From: Marinobacter guineae
Lineage (GTDB): Bacteria; Pseudomonadota; Gammaproteobacteria; Pseudomonadales; Oleiphilaceae
Direction: 5' to 3'
Assembly: GCF_002744735.1 (NCBI RefSeq)
Contig: NZ_KZ319341.1
Span: 629,072 to 693,071, forward strand
DNA length: 64,000 bases
Position 1 is the stretch's first letter, and every line of letters starts with the position of its first letter. Made by a program: the position numbers and the translations under genes. The notes beneath the pieces are model-generated. The model did not search any database. It saw only the letters and a list, made by a program, of their open reading frames with translations, and was not told the DNA's origin. Of the stretch, positions 37,576 to 47,324 are shown piece after piece.

Positions 37576-38653
37576 TGGCGGCCTCCAGACAGTAATTCAC
37601 GACTCTCTCCGTTGCATCAGGGCGGGCCAGTGTTCGAGCGGCCTTCGCCATATCGGTTACCCGGCTGCGGTCCCGGGATAAATCGCCCAGGGTTTCTGCC
37701 AGTACGGCCGGGGTCATCTTTGATTGCGGAATCATGATGGCTGCCTTCGCGGCCACCATTTGCTCACCGTTTTTGGTCTGGTGATCGTCTACCGCATGGG
37801 GAAACGGCACCAGGACAGCGCCGATGCCCGCGGCACAGAGTTCAGAGACGGTCAGTGCGCCGGCGCGGCACAGAACCAGATCGGCCCATTGGTAGGCATC
37901 CGCCATGTCCTTGATAAACGGTTCGACGCTCGCCTCAACCCCGTGCTTTTCATAGGCCTCCCGGGCAGCTTCAACATGGCGCTCACCACACTGGTGGCGA
38001 ACCATCGGCCGTTGTGCCTCTGGCAGCATGGCCAGCGCCTCGGGCACCTGCTGGTTGAATACCTGGGCGCCGAGACTGCCGCCAATCACCAGCAATCTGA
38101 GAGGGCCTTGCCGGCCTGCCAGCCGCTGCTCCGGCGCTGGTAATTTCGCCAGGTCGTCCCGGACCGGATTGCCGGTGCACCGGGTAACGACCTTCTGCCC
38201 GAAGCTTCCGGGAAAGGCTTCCAGCACGGTTGCTGCAAACCTCACCAGAATCCGGTTGGTCATTCCCGCGATCGCGTTCTGTTCGTGTATCACCAGAGGT
38301 GTCCGGGTCAGCCAGGCCGCCACACCACCGGGCCCGGTGACAAAACCGCCCATGCCGACCACACAATCCGGACGAATCTGGCGCAGAATGGTGAACGCCT
38401 CGCCAAGAGCTCGCATCAGGCGAAACGGTGCGAGCACCAGCGCAAGCGCGCCCTTACCCCGCAAACCGGAGATATGAATCAGCGAAAGCGGAATATCGGT
38501 CTCTCCGATCAACCGCTGCTCCATGCCACCGCGAGCGCCGAGCCAGTAAACCTGATGGCCAAGGGCTTCAAGTGCACGTGCCGTGGCCAGTGCCGGGAAA
38601 ACATGCCCACCGGTTCCACCAGCCATCATCAGAAAGCGGCGCTGATCAGTCAT
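37568..38653 (-). CDS. murG: UDP-GlcNAc:undecaprenyl-PP-MurNAc-pentapeptide GlcNAc transferase
   Basis: Makes lipid II from lipid I on the inner face of the membrane. The glycine-rich loop MAGGTGGHVFPALA and the second-domain GGSLGAQVFNQ and GAGALTVSEL-type segment (RAGALTVSELCAAG) identify it. ATG 38653 is set by GGAGGT seven bases upstream; longer frames extend into ftsW. 361 residues. Overlaps ftsW by eight bases and murC by eight. Confidence 0.97.
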   Translation of the reverse strand: MTDQRRFLMMAGGTGGHVFPALATARALEALGHQVYWLGARGGMEQRLIGETDIPLSLIHISGLRGKGALALVLAPFRLMRALGEAFTILRQIRPDCVVGMGGFVTGPGGVAAWLTRTPLVIHEQNAIAGMTNRILVRFAATVLEAFPGSFGQKVVTRCTGNPVRDDLAKLPAPEQRLAGRQGPLRLLVIGGSLGAQVFNQQVPEALAMLPEAQRPMVRHQCGERHVEAAREAYEKHGVEASVEPFIKDMADAYQWADLVLCRAGALTVSELCAAGIGAVLVPFPHAVDDHQTKNGEQMVAAKAAIMIPQSKMTPAVLAETLGDLSRDRSRVTDMAKAARTLARPDATERVVNYCLEAANG

Positions 38654-39845
38654 AAACCGCACCTCCCCGCTTTTTCGGGCCGGCCTTTTCACGGGCCAGC
38701 TTTTCCTGATCAAGGCGTTCCATTTCAACCCGGGCCAGAATGCCGATGCTGATACAGGTGATCATCAGGCTGGAGCCGCCATAGCTGACCAGCGGCAGAG
38801 TCAGTCCCTTCGTGGGCAGCAGACCGGTACTCACCGCCATGTTAATACCGGCTTGCAGGCCGATCAGCAAAGTCAGCCCGTAAGCAAAGCAAGCGGCGAA
38901 GGGCATATCCGCTTTCTCGGCCCGGCGGGCGATCACGAAGCCGGTTACCACCAGCAGTGTGAACAGACCGAGCACAAGCAACGAACCCAGAAGCCCGAAC
39001 TCCTCGGCAATAATCGCGAAGATGAAATCGGTATGAGCTTCTGGCAGGTAAAACAGCTTCTGGATGGAGTTGCCCAGACCGACACCGTCCCAGTCTCCAC
39101 GACCAAAGGCAATCAGCGACTGCGTCAGCTGGTAGCCGCTGTCGAACTGGTCTTTCCAGGGGTCGAGATAGCTGACGACCCGCTTCAGGCGGTATGGCTG
39201 GGTGACGATGAGTATTGCACCAAGCACCACCAGTGTGCCGATCAACGGCACAAAACGGCTCAGTCGCACACCGCTCAGGAAGATCATGCCCGCCGCAGCC
39301 GTGACCAGCACCACCGTGGCACCAAAGTCTGGCTGGATGACCAGCAGAACCGACGCAAGCCCGAGAACTACCAGGGGTTTCAGGAAGCCGGCCCAGGTAT
39401 TGAGCAACTCCTCACGGCGACGAACAACGTAGCTGGCCAGGTACGCTATCAGGCATAGCTTGGCCACTTCCGATACCTGGACATTAAACAGGCCGAACGG
39501 AATCCATCGGGTCGAGCCGTTCACGGTTCGTCCCAGCGGCGTGAGAACCAGAATAAGCACCAGCAGACCGACACCCAGCAGCAACCAGCCACTGCGCTCC
39601 CACCACGCCACAGGCACATTGACGGCCACCAGTGCCGCAAGACAACCAAGCCCGGCAAACATCAGCTGGCGAATCACATAGTGGTAGCTGTTACCCATGG
39701 TTTCAGCGGCCATGTCCATGGAAGCTGACGAGATCATCACAATACCTACAACCATCAGGGCCACAGCGCTGATCACCAGCATCGCCAGCGGCTGGATTTC
39801 TCCAAGCCACTGGTTCCGGTTTGGCAACGAGAGATCTGCGTACAT
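38646..39845 (-). CDS. ftsW: Septal peptidoglycan glycosyltransferase FtsW
   Basis: SEDS-family polymerase working with FtsI at the septum. About ten membrane segments in 399 residues; typical stretches are RWIPFGLFNVQVSE, LIAFGRGDWDGVGLGNSIQKLFYLPEAHTDFIFAIIAEEFG, and LTLPLVSYGGSS. The start is ATG 39845, one base inside the murD stop (TGATG), with GGAGG at seven bases. The GTG just before it is less well spaced. Confidence 0.96.
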   Translation of the reverse strand: MYADLSLPNRNQWLGEIQPLAMLVISAVALMVVGIVMISSASMDMAAETMGNSYHYVIRQLMFAGLGCLAALVAVNVPVAWWERSGWLLLGVGLLVLILVLTPLGRTVNGSTRWIPFGLFNVQVSEVAKLCLIAYLASYVVRRREELLNTWAGFLKPLVVLGLASVLLVIQPDFGATVVLVTAAAGMIFLSGVRLSRFVPLIGTLVVLGAILIVTQPYRLKRVVSYLDPWKDQFDSGYQLTQSLIAFGRGDWDGVGLGNSIQKLFYLPEAHTDFIFAIIAEEFGLLGSLLVLGLFTLLVVTGFVIARRAEKADMPFAACFAYGLTLLIGLQAGINMAVSTGLLPTKGLTLPLVSYGGSSLMITCISIGILARVEMERLDQEKLAREKAGPKKRGGAVYD

Positions 39846-41185
39846 CACAGGCCCTCCACCAGTGAACGGAACTGATCACCGCGGTCCAGGTAATCGCGGA
39901 ACATATCAAAGCTGGCACAGGCCGGGGACAGCACCACCCGGTCCCCGGGGCGGGCGAGTTCCGCAGACCTGGAAACCGCATCCGCGAGGCTCGCGGACCG
40001 ATAAACCGGAATACCGCTGCCAAGAACCTCGGCAATGGCCGGAGCATCGCGACCGATCAGCACCACCGCCCGGCAATGCAGGGCAATGGGTGCTTCCAGA
40101 GCGGTGAAATCGGCGCCCTTGCCATCACCGCCGGCAATCAGCACAACCTTGCCGGTCTCCGGAACGAGGCTCTCAATAGCTGCCACAGTTGCACCGACAT
40201 TGGTGCCTTTGGAGTCGTTGATGAAATCCACGTCGTTAAACCGGCGAATAAACTCGCACCGGTGTGGCAGCCCAGGAAACTCCCGGGCCACCTTCAGCAT
40301 CACGTCCATCGGCAGTCCCGCAGCGTGCCCCAATGCCAGGGCCGCCATGACATTGCTGATGTTATGGCGCCCCAGTAGCTTGAGGTCACTGGCGAGGATC
40401 AGGTTTTCGAAACCGAAAGTAATCCATGTGCCCTCGTCGTCATCCCGGGTGCTGAAGGTTTCCGGATTGACCCTGTAAAAGCCAAAACAGAGGAACCTCA
40501 GGGTATCCCGCGCCATCGGGGTGCTCAGGGCATCATCCAGATTGACGACAGCATTCCTGCAGCCCCGGAAGATCCGCTGTTTGGCCTGGAAGTAGGCCAT
40601 CTTGTTCGGGTAACGATCCATGTGGTCGTCGCTGACGTTCAGCACGGTAGCCGCGAGAGCATTAAGCTCTTCTGTGGTCTCCAACTGGAAACTGGACAAC
40701 TCAAGCACGTAAAGGTCTGCGCCCTGGCCCAACAGGTCCAGGGCCGGAGTACCGATGTTGCCACCAATTGCCACCTTGCGGCCCGCAGCCCTGGCCATTT
40801 CACCCAACAGGGTGGTGACCGTGGTTTTACCGTTGGAGCCGGTAATCGCAATGATGGGGGCATCCGCCGCTTCCGCAAACAGATCAATGTCGCCCCTTAA
40901 ACGTGCGCCCTGCTTGCCGGCACCAGTGATCGCGGGCTCCGCAGTACTGATGCCCGGACTCACCACCAATTCGTTGAAACCTGCAAACAGGTCGTGATCA
41001 AAAGGCCCGAGGTGCACCGGGATATCTGGCCAGCCTGCTCGGAGCTCCTCCAGTCCGGGAGGCGCTGTACGAGTGTCTGCAACCACTATGTCCCGCCCTT
41101 GTTCAGACAGATAGCGCACGCAGGAGAGCCCGGTTTTACCGAGCCCTACAACCAATGTGCGACGATCCGAAACAATGACACTCAT
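39845..41185 (-). CDS. murD: UDP-N-acetylmuramoyl-L-alanine--D-glutamate ligase
   Basis: Adds D-Glu to UDP-MurNAc-L-Ala. Motifs VVGLGKTGLSCVRYL, ITGSNGKTTVTTLLGEM (ATP site), and FINDSKGTNVGAT. The 446-residue length is standard. It starts 15 bases after the mraY stop and overlaps ftsW by one base. Confidence 0.97.
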   Translation of the reverse strand: MSVIVSDRRTLVVGLGKTGLSCVRYLSEQGRDIVVADTRTAPPGLEELRAGWPDIPVHLGPFDHDLFAGFNELVVSPGISTAEPAITGAGKQGARLRGDIDLFAEAADAPIIAITGSNGKTTVTTLLGEMARAAGRKVAIGGNIGTPALDLLGQGADLYVLELSSFQLETTEELNALAATVLNVSDDHMDRYPNKMAYFQAKQRIFRGCRNAVVNLDDALSTPMARDTLRFLCFGFYRVNPETFSTRDDDEGTWITFGFENLILASDLKLLGRHNISNVMAALALGHAAGLPMDVMLKVAREFPGLPHRCEFIRRFNDVDFINDSKGTNVGATVAAIESLVPETGKVVLIAGGDGKGADFTALEAPIALHCRAVVLIGRDAPAIAEVLGSGIPVYRSASLADAVSRSAELARPGDRVVLSPACASFDMFRDYLDRGDQFRSLVEGL

Positions 41186-41200
41186 AGCAGCAGCGTTTTC

Positions 41201-42286
41201 CTATCTCAGCTTCAGACTGGCAATGCCAATCAGGACCAGAACAACGGTAATGACCCAGAACCGGACAATAACCCGGGGCTCTGGCCAGCCTTTCAATTCA
41301 AAGTGATGGTGCAGAGGCGCCATGCGGAAGATTCTGCGCCCGGTCAAACGGAACGAGGCGACCTGCAGGATCACCGAGATCGTCTCCATCACAAAGACCC
41401 CCCCCATAATGAAAAGCACGATTTCCTGCCGGACAATAACCGCAACCACCCCAAGAGCCGCACCGAGTGCGAGTGCACCAACATCACCCATGAAGACCTG
41501 GGCCGGGTAGGTGTTGAACCACAGAAAACCAAGACCAGCGCCAACCAGAGCACCACAGAACACAATGAGCTCACCGGTTCCGGGCAGATGCGGAATCAGA
41601 AGATAATTGGCGAACTGGGCATGGCCAGACAGATAGGCAAAAAGGCCAAGGGCACCGGCCACCATGACAGTTGGCATGATGGCAAGCCCATCCAGCCCGT
41701 CCGTGAGGTTAACTGCGTTACTGCTTCCGACAATCACGAAGTAACTGAGCAGAATGAAAAATACTGGCCCGAGGGTCAGGGACACCTGTTTGACGAATGG
41801 TACATACAGGGAGGTTTCCTGGGGCAAGGCGGAACTGAAGTAGAGTGCAATTGCCGCCGAAGCACCGATCACCGACTGCCAGAAATACTTCCAGCGGGCC
41901 GGCAGGCCGCGCGGATTTCGCTCAACCACTTTGCGATAGTCGTCGACCCAGCCGATGGCGCCAAACAGCAGCGTCACGAGAATGGTGACCCAGACATAGC
42001 GATTCCCAAGATCTGCCCAGAGAAGCGTGCTGATACCGATGGCGACGAGAATCAGTGCACCACCCATGGTGGGCGTACCGGCCTTGCTGAGGTGGGTTTG
42101 CGGGCCGTCGTCCCGCACCGCCTGACCAATCTGGTACTGACTCAGTTTACGGATCATAACCGGGCCGATGATCAGTGAAATGAGCAGGGCCGTGAGTGTT
42201 CCCAGAATTCCGCGCAGGGTCAGGTACTGAAACACCGTCAGTGCCGAAAAATATTGTGATAGAACCTCTGTCAGCCAGAGCAACAT
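41201..42286 (-). CDS. mraY: Phospho-N-acetylmuramoyl-pentapeptide transferase
   Basis: Makes lipid I by transferring phospho-MurNAc-pentapeptide to undecaprenyl phosphate. Ten membrane segments are expected in the 361 residues. Diagnostic loops: GWVDDYRKV, NAVNLTDGLDGLAIMPT with the catalytic Asp residues, and MAPLHHHFELKGWPE. The ATG overlaps the murF end by 16 bases, with AAGGTGA at seven bases. Confidence 0.97.
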   Translation of the reverse strand: MLLWLTEVLSQYFSALTVFQYLTLRGILGTLTALLISLIIGPVMIRKLSQYQIGQAVRDDGPQTHLSKAGTPTMGGALILVAIGISTLLWADLGNRYVWVTILVTLLFGAIGWVDDYRKVVERNPRGLPARWKYFWQSVIGASAAIALYFSSALPQETSLYVPFVKQVSLTLGPVFFILLSYFVIVGSSNAVNLTDGLDGLAIMPTVMVAGALGLFAYLSGHAQFANYLLIPHLPGTGELIVFCGALVGAGLGFLWFNTYPAQVFMGDVGALALGAALGVVAVIVRQEIVLFIMGGVFVMETISVILQVASFRLTGRRIFRMAPLHHHFELKGWPEPRVIVRFWVITVVLVLIGIASLKLR

Positions 42287-43659
42287 GAGTTATTCACCTT
42301 TTCTTTAATTCCCTCCACCACGCGATCCATGGCGGAACTGCGAGAACCCTTGACCAACACTGTCAACGGTGTGTTTTTTGCCCTGACAACAGATTCAACT
42401 GCCTGATCATGGGTCAGGCACGACTCTGCACCCTCACCAAACCCATCGACGTAGCCGTCACAGCCAGGCCCTACAGTGATCATTCGGTCAATGCCATGCT
42501 CCCTGGCGTACTGTCCCACGTCCTGGTGTAGCGCCCGTGCGTTCGGGCCAAGCTCTGCCATCGCGCCCAGGACTGCAATTTTCAGCCCCGCCCGCTGACC
42601 CAGAACACCCAAAGCAGCTTTCATCGAAGCCGGGTTGGCGTTGTAGCTGTCATCAATCAGCGTTAGTTCCGGTGACAGATTCAACACCTGCAGCCGTCCC
42701 TTGACCGGCTCAACCTGCCCCAGCCCGTTCACAACGGCCTGGTCGTCGGCGCCCAGTTCCCGGGTTGCAGCAATGGCCAGCAACATATTGGTGATGTTGT
42801 GATCACCCTCAAGCGCCAGCGAAACACGGCAGCGCCAGTTATCCGGCCCGCGTACCTGAAGCGTTCTGGTGCCGCCGTCATGGCTGACCATCACGGCATG
42901 GTAGTCCGCTGCCGAATCCAGCCGGCTGACACCAGCAACCCGGCGACTACCGGCCCGTTGCTGCCACTGGCTGAACGCCGGATCATCCCGGTTCAGGACC
43001 ACCAGACCGTCGGCAGCAACACCATCGATGATTTCGCCTTTGGCCAGCACAATATTGTCGTAGCTGCCAAAGCCCTCTAAATGGGCCTGTCCCGCGTTGG
43101 TCAGAATGGCAACCTCGGGTTTTGCCAGTGCAACCGCATGGGCGATTTCGCCCAGCCCACTGGCTCCCAGTTCAATCACGCCATAACGGTGCTCCGGCGA
43201 GAGACCGAAAAGCGTAAGCGGCACACCGATGTGGTTGTTAAGGTTGCCCCGGGTAGACAGTGTTGGCCCCTTCTGCGACAGAATCGCGGCACACATTTCC
43301 TTGACGGTCGTTTTGCCACTGCTGCCGGTGATGGCGAGAATCCTGGCTTCACTCTCTCCGCGATTCCCGGCCGCCAGCTGAGCCAGGGCCATGAGCGTGT
43401 CACCCACGACGAGCTGGGGTAAAGGCACATTGTTATCGGGCACATCGACTACCAGACCAACGGCACCTTGCTCGCGGGCCTGCTGCAAAAAACGGTGGCC
43501 GTCAAAATTCTCGCCCCGAAGAGCAACGAACAGCTGCCCCTGTTCAAGGGTGCGAGTATCGGTTGAGACCCCACCAAACATCACTGACGCCAGATCGTCA
43601 GACGCGCACTCGGCACCCAGCCAGCTTTGGGCCTCGGCCAGTGAAAAGGCGCGCATCAT
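42271..43659 (-). CDS. murF: UDP-N-acetylmuramoyl-tripeptide--D-alanyl-D-alanine ligase
   Basis: Attaches D-Ala-D-Ala to complete the pentapeptide. ATP site ITGSSGKTTVKEM, then FGLSPEHRYGVIELG and LTLIDDSYNANPASM. 462 residues. Two adjacent ATG codons (43659 and 43656) overlap the murE stop, so coupling is certain but the exact start is not. The C terminus ends in an unusual NNSCCSG because the frame runs into mraY. Confidence 0.96.
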   Translation of the reverse strand: MMRAFSLAEAQSWLGAECASDDLASVMFGGVSTDTRTLEQGQLFVALRGENFDGHRFLQQAREQGAVGLVVDVPDNNVPLPQLVVGDTLMALAQLAAGNRGESEARILAITGSSGKTTVKEMCAAILSQKGPTLSTRGNLNNHIGVPLTLFGLSPEHRYGVIELGASGLGEIAHAVALAKPEVAILTNAGQAHLEGFGSYDNIVLAKGEIIDGVAADGLVVLNRDDPAFSQWQQRAGSRRVAGVSRLDSAADYHAVMVSHDGGTRTLQVRGPDNWRCRVSLALEGDHNITNMLLAIAATRELGADDQAVVNGLGQVEPVKGRLQVLNLSPELTLIDDSYNANPASMKAALGVLGQRAGLKIAVLGAMAELGPNARALHQDVGQYAREHGIDRMITVGPGCDGYVDGFGEGAESCLTHDQAVESVVRAKNTPLTVLVKGSRSSAMDRVVEGIKEKVNNSCCSG

Positions 43660-45140
43660 GCCACACCCCCGTTCACTTTCAAGATATGGCGAACGTGCTC
43701 GGCATCGCTGAAGGGGTACTTCTGGCCGGCGATTTCCTGATAGGTCTCATGGCCTTTTCCGGCGATAAGCACCAGGTCATCCGGCTTTGCCGTGCGAATA
43801 GCCGTCTGGATTGCCTCAGCCCGGTCATGAATAACCGCAACCTTCTCCGGATCAGTAAAACCGGCAACAATGTCACGGGCAATGACAGCGGGGTCTTCGC
43901 TGCGCGGATTGTCATCGGTGACGACAATACGGTCCGCCAGCTTTTCAGCCTCCGACGCCATTTCCGGACGCTTGCCGGGGTCACGGTCGCCACCGCATCC
44001 GAACACGCAGATCAGGTCTCCGGTAACATGGGGACGCAGCGCCGCAAGGGCATTGGCAAGGGCATCCGGTGTGTGGGCGTAGTCCACCACCACCCTGACA
44101 CCACTGGCACCACCAAACCTTTCAAGTCTTCCCGGCGGTGGAGTCAAGCGGGCGGCAGCCCGCTGCGCCCGCTCAACCGGAACACCGAGGGTCAAAACCG
44201 TGGCCATGGCCGCCAGCACATTACTGGCATTGAAACTGCCCAGAAGGGGAACGGCAATAACAAACCGGCCCCACTCACCATCGACTTCCGCCTCAAAGCC
44301 CTCATCGGTTGGCCGGAATTCCCGCAACCAGAGTTCTGTCTGGGCTTCGTGCAGGCTGTAGCGGACGCGATCACATTTGCCGGCCAGCTGATCAAACAGC
44401 TGCCTGCCGAAAGGGTCGTCAAAGTTGATAACGGAGAAGTGCAACTCCTCGCGCTCGAACAGACGGGCCTTCGCCTCGCCGTAGGCTTCCATAGACCCGT
44501 GGTAATCCAGATGATCCCGGGTCAGGTTGGTAAACACGGCGCCAGTCATGGTGAGGTTGTCGATTCGCCCCTGATCCAGGGCATGGGAGGAGACTTCCAT
44601 GACAGCCGCACGACCGTCCTGTTTCAGGATCCGTGACAGAACCCGGTTCACCTGAACCGCGTCTGGCGTGGTATGAGTCGCCGGATACAGTGCACCGGGC
44701 ATGCCATATCCCAGGGTGCCCAGGATACCGCAGGGTGTTCCCGTCTCTTTAAGGAGCTGGGCAACGTACTGGCAAACGGACGTCTTGCCGTTGGTTCCGG
44801 TAACACCAATCAGGCGAAGGCGTTGCGACGGATGCTCGAAAAACCGGTCTGCAATTCTCCCGACCAAACCACGAAGACCGACCACGGGGACCACCAGGGC
44901 CCCATGTCGTTCCGAGCATTCGGCGGCCTGACCGGATTCCAGAAGAATGACTGTAGCGCCCGCTTTAATCGCCCCATCGACATGAAAATCAGCCGGCGTG
45001 CTGTTCCCCGACAGGGCAATAAACGCGTCGCCGGAGGCCACCTCGCGGCTGTCGGTCTTCAGGCCATGGATAGTCACGTCGAATACCGACGGAACCGCCA
45101 CGATTCCTTGTAACAAAGTGCTGAGAGATGTGATGCACAT
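43656..45140 (-). CDS. murE: UDP-N-acetylmuramoyl-L-alanyl-D-glutamate--2,6-diaminopimelate ligase
   Basis: Adds the third stem-peptide residue. The ATP site GVTGTNGKTSVCQYVAQL and the segment VVVDYAHTPDALANAL are typical. The specificity motif near the C terminus reads DDNPRSEDP, the DNPR form of meso-diaminopimelate-adding enzymes, so the wall is of the usual Gram-negative type. ATG 45140 is chosen because GAGG lies eight bases upstream; it follows the ftsI stop by four bases. 494 residues. Confidence 0.97.
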   Translation of the reverse strand: MCITSLSTLLQGIVAVPSVFDVTIHGLKTDSREVASGDAFIALSGNSTPADFHVDGAIKAGATVILLESGQAAECSERHGALVVPVVGLRGLVGRIADRFFEHPSQRLRLIGVTGTNGKTSVCQYVAQLLKETGTPCGILGTLGYGMPGALYPATHTTPDAVQVNRVLSRILKQDGRAAVMEVSSHALDQGRIDNLTMTGAVFTNLTRDHLDYHGSMEAYGEAKARLFEREELHFSVINFDDPFGRQLFDQLAGKCDRVRYSLHEAQTELWLREFRPTDEGFEAEVDGEWGRFVIAVPLLGSFNASNVLAAMATVLTLGVPVERAQRAAARLTPPPGRLERFGGASGVRVVVDYAHTPDALANALAALRPHVTGDLICVFGCGGDRDPGKRPEMASEAEKLADRIVVTDDNPRSEDPAVIARDIVAGFTDPEKVAVIHDRAEAIQTAIRTAKPDDLVLIAGKGHETYQEIAGQKYPFSDAEHVRHILKVNGGVA

Positions 45141-45144
45141 AGGC

Positions 45145-46893
45145 TTATCCTCGCTCCCCGGGCACTGGAGAAACAGTTTTTGCCTTCCCAACTTCCAGTT
45201 CAGGCTTCACATTCAGCAGTCGCAGGGCGTCACTCATCACCCTGGCGAACACCGGCGCTGCCACTTCCCCGCCGTAATATTCACCGGACTGCGGCGCATC
45301 GACGGCCACAACCGTAACCAACCTGGGATTATCAATCGGAGCCATCCCGGCAAAAATGGCCTTGTACTGGCTATCCTCGTAGCCCTGGGCGCCAACCAGA
45401 TGAACCGTTCCGGTCTTGCCCCCCGCAGAATAGAACCCGGGCTGGGCCCGCTTTCCCGTACCACGGGAAACCACTTGCCGGAGCATATTTCGGACCTCAT
45501 AGGTGACCTGCTCGGACAACACCCGATGGCCTTCGGGCTCTTCATCGCGCTTCACAAGGCTCAGTGGGTAACGCACTCCACCATTGGCAATCACCATATA
45601 GGCCTGTGCCAGCTGAAGAGCATTGACACTCATACCGTAACCGTAGGACAGGGTCGCCTCTTCCACCGGCCGCCACTTCGGTGGCGCTGGCAGCACTCCG
45701 ACGGCTTCCCCGGGAAAGCCGATCCCGGTTGGCTGACCAAGCCCCATTCGCGCATACAGATCGCGGATAACATCACCGCCGAGATCGGTGGCGATCTTGC
45801 TGATTCCCACGTTACTGGATTTGACAATAATGTCTGTCACATCCAGCAGGCCATAGTTGCGATGATCGCGGATGGTAAAACGACCAAAACGCCGGTAGCC
45901 CGGGTTGGTATCGATGGTGCTCTTGACTGAATATTCGCCAGATTCCAGCGCTGCCGCCATGCTTATCGGCTTCATGGTTGAACCGGGCTCAAACAGATCA
46001 GTGATGGCCTTGTTTCTGAGGTTTTCCGCCGCCAGCTGGCTGCGGTCATTGGGGTTGTAGGACCCCTGGTTCACCATTGCCAGAACCTCACCGGAATCGA
46101 CATCCAGCATGACCAGCGTGCCACCGCGAGCATTGTGGGCGGTTACCACTGCTTTCAGCTCACGGTAAGCCAGGTACTGAAGGCGCAGATCAATACTGAG
46201 CGCGAGATTACGACCGGGGCTGGCGTCCCTGATCAGCGTCAGATCCTTGATAATCCGCCCCCGGTTATCCTTGAGAACGCGCTTGCGGCCGGATTCGCCG
46301 GACAACCATTGGTTGTAGGCCAGCTCGATACCTTCCTGGCCACGCTCGTCGATATTCGTAAAACCGACCACGTGGGCCGTCACTTCGCCCGCGGGGTAGT
46401 AACGACGGTATTCCTGGCGCGCATAAACCCCCTGAATTTCCAGAGCCAGGGCCTGCCTGGCAAGATCAGGCTGAACCTTGCGGCGCAGGTAGATGAACTC
46501 GCGACCTGAATACTCCTTCAGTCGCTCACGCAGGGAAGCTTCACTGATATCGAGCAGCCGGGCAAGATTGGTCAGACGCGGCTCAGAGGGATCGGTCTCG
46601 GAGGGGTTCGCCCAGATGGTCTGCACCGGCGTACTGACCGCCAGAGGTTCTCCATATCGATCAGTAACGACACCTCGATGGGCATCGATGGACTCAACTC
46701 GAATGGTCCGGACGTCCCCCTGCTTGCGCAGAAATTCGTTGTCGACCACGTGCAGGTCGACCAGACGCCAGCCCAGCACCCCGACAACCAGGAGAAAGAC
46801 GCCCAGCACGGAGCCAAAGCGCCAGGCTGCCAGCCCGGACGCCAAACGCTGCCCCCATGTTGTCTTCTTTCCCTGATCGGACACGTCGATCAC
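45145..46893 (-). CDS. ftsI: Septal transpeptidase FtsI (penicillin-binding protein 3)
   Basis: Class B penicillin-binding protein cross-linking septal peptidoglycan with FtsW. Cytoplasmic start, one membrane helix (~28-45), dimerisation region, then the transpeptidase domain with S305-T-M-K308, S359-S-N361 and K493-T-G495. 582 residues. The GTG at 46893 opens the frame; a second GTG at 46884 has the better ribosome site (AGGGTGA) and may be the true start. Confidence 0.96.
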   Translation of the reverse strand: MIDVSDQGKKTTWGQRLASGLAAWRFGSVLGVFLLVVGVLGWRLVDLHVVDNEFLRKQGDVRTIRVESIDAHRGVVTDRYGEPLAVSTPVQTIWANPSETDPSEPRLTNLARLLDISEASLRERLKEYSGREFIYLRRKVQPDLARQALALEIQGVYARQEYRRYYPAGEVTAHVVGFTNIDERGQEGIELAYNQWLSGESGRKRVLKDNRGRIIKDLTLIRDASPGRNLALSIDLRLQYLAYRELKAVVTAHNARGGTLVMLDVDSGEVLAMVNQGSYNPNDRSQLAAENLRNKAITDLFEPGSTMKPISMAAALESGEYSVKSTIDTNPGYRRFGRFTIRDHRNYGLLDVTDIIVKSSNVGISKIATDLGGDVIRDLYARMGLGQPTGIGFPGEAVGVLPAPPKWRPVEEATLSYGYGMSVNALQLAQAYMVIANGGVRYPLSLVKRDEEPEGHRVLSEQVTYEVRNMLRQVVSRGTGKRAQPGFYSAGGKTGTVHLVGAQGYEDSQYKAIFAGMAPIDNPRLVTVVAVDAPQSGEYYGGEVAAPVFARVMSDALRLLNVKPELEVGKAKTVSPVPGERG

Positions 46894-46917
46894 CCTGAAC
46901 GTTGTTGTTATCGTTGG

Positions 46918-47322
46918 TTACTGACTGGCAACCGGAGACATCAAAGGTACCAGCACAATGTCCTGACGCCCCGGCACCACCATGTTGAAGCGCTCTGCCG
47001 CCAGGTTCTCCACCCGGCCATGAGCGCTCAGGGCGCTTTGCTCCAGCAGAAGCTGACTCCACTCACTCTGGTATCGATCCCGCTCTGCCTGAAGTTGCGA
47101 CAGGGTATTGAAAAGTTCACGGTTCTCGTGAGCGCTTACGACAACACCAACGGAGGATGCGACCAGCAGCGCCACCAGAGCGAGAGACACCAGGACCTTG
47201 CCCTGCCTCGTGGCATCAAAAACCTGCCGTGAAATCCGAACAGCGGTTGCCACACCCTCCCGGACTTTCTGTTTGTTCAACTTTGCCGTCTTGACCGGCT
47301 CTTCAATAGCTACCGCGCCCAT
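46918..47322 (-). CDS. ftsL: Cell division protein FtsL
   Basis: Small bitopic protein of the FtsQLB complex. The cytoplasmic part (~1-42) is longer than in E. coli and basic; a membrane helix (~43-62) follows, then a leucine-zipper-like coiled coil (LFNTLSQLQAERDRYQSEWSQLLLEQSAL) and a short end. 134 residues. It starts two bases after the rsmH stop with AGGGGAG upstream. Position between rsmH and ftsI is diagnostic. Confidence 0.92.
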   Translation of the reverse strand: MGAVAIEEPVKTAKLNKQKVREGVATAVRISRQVFDATRQGKVLVSLALVALLVASSVGVVVSAHENRELFNTLSQLQAERDRYQSEWSQLLLEQSALSAHGRVENLAAERFNMVVPGRQDIVLVPLMSPVASQ

Positions 47323-47324
47323 GA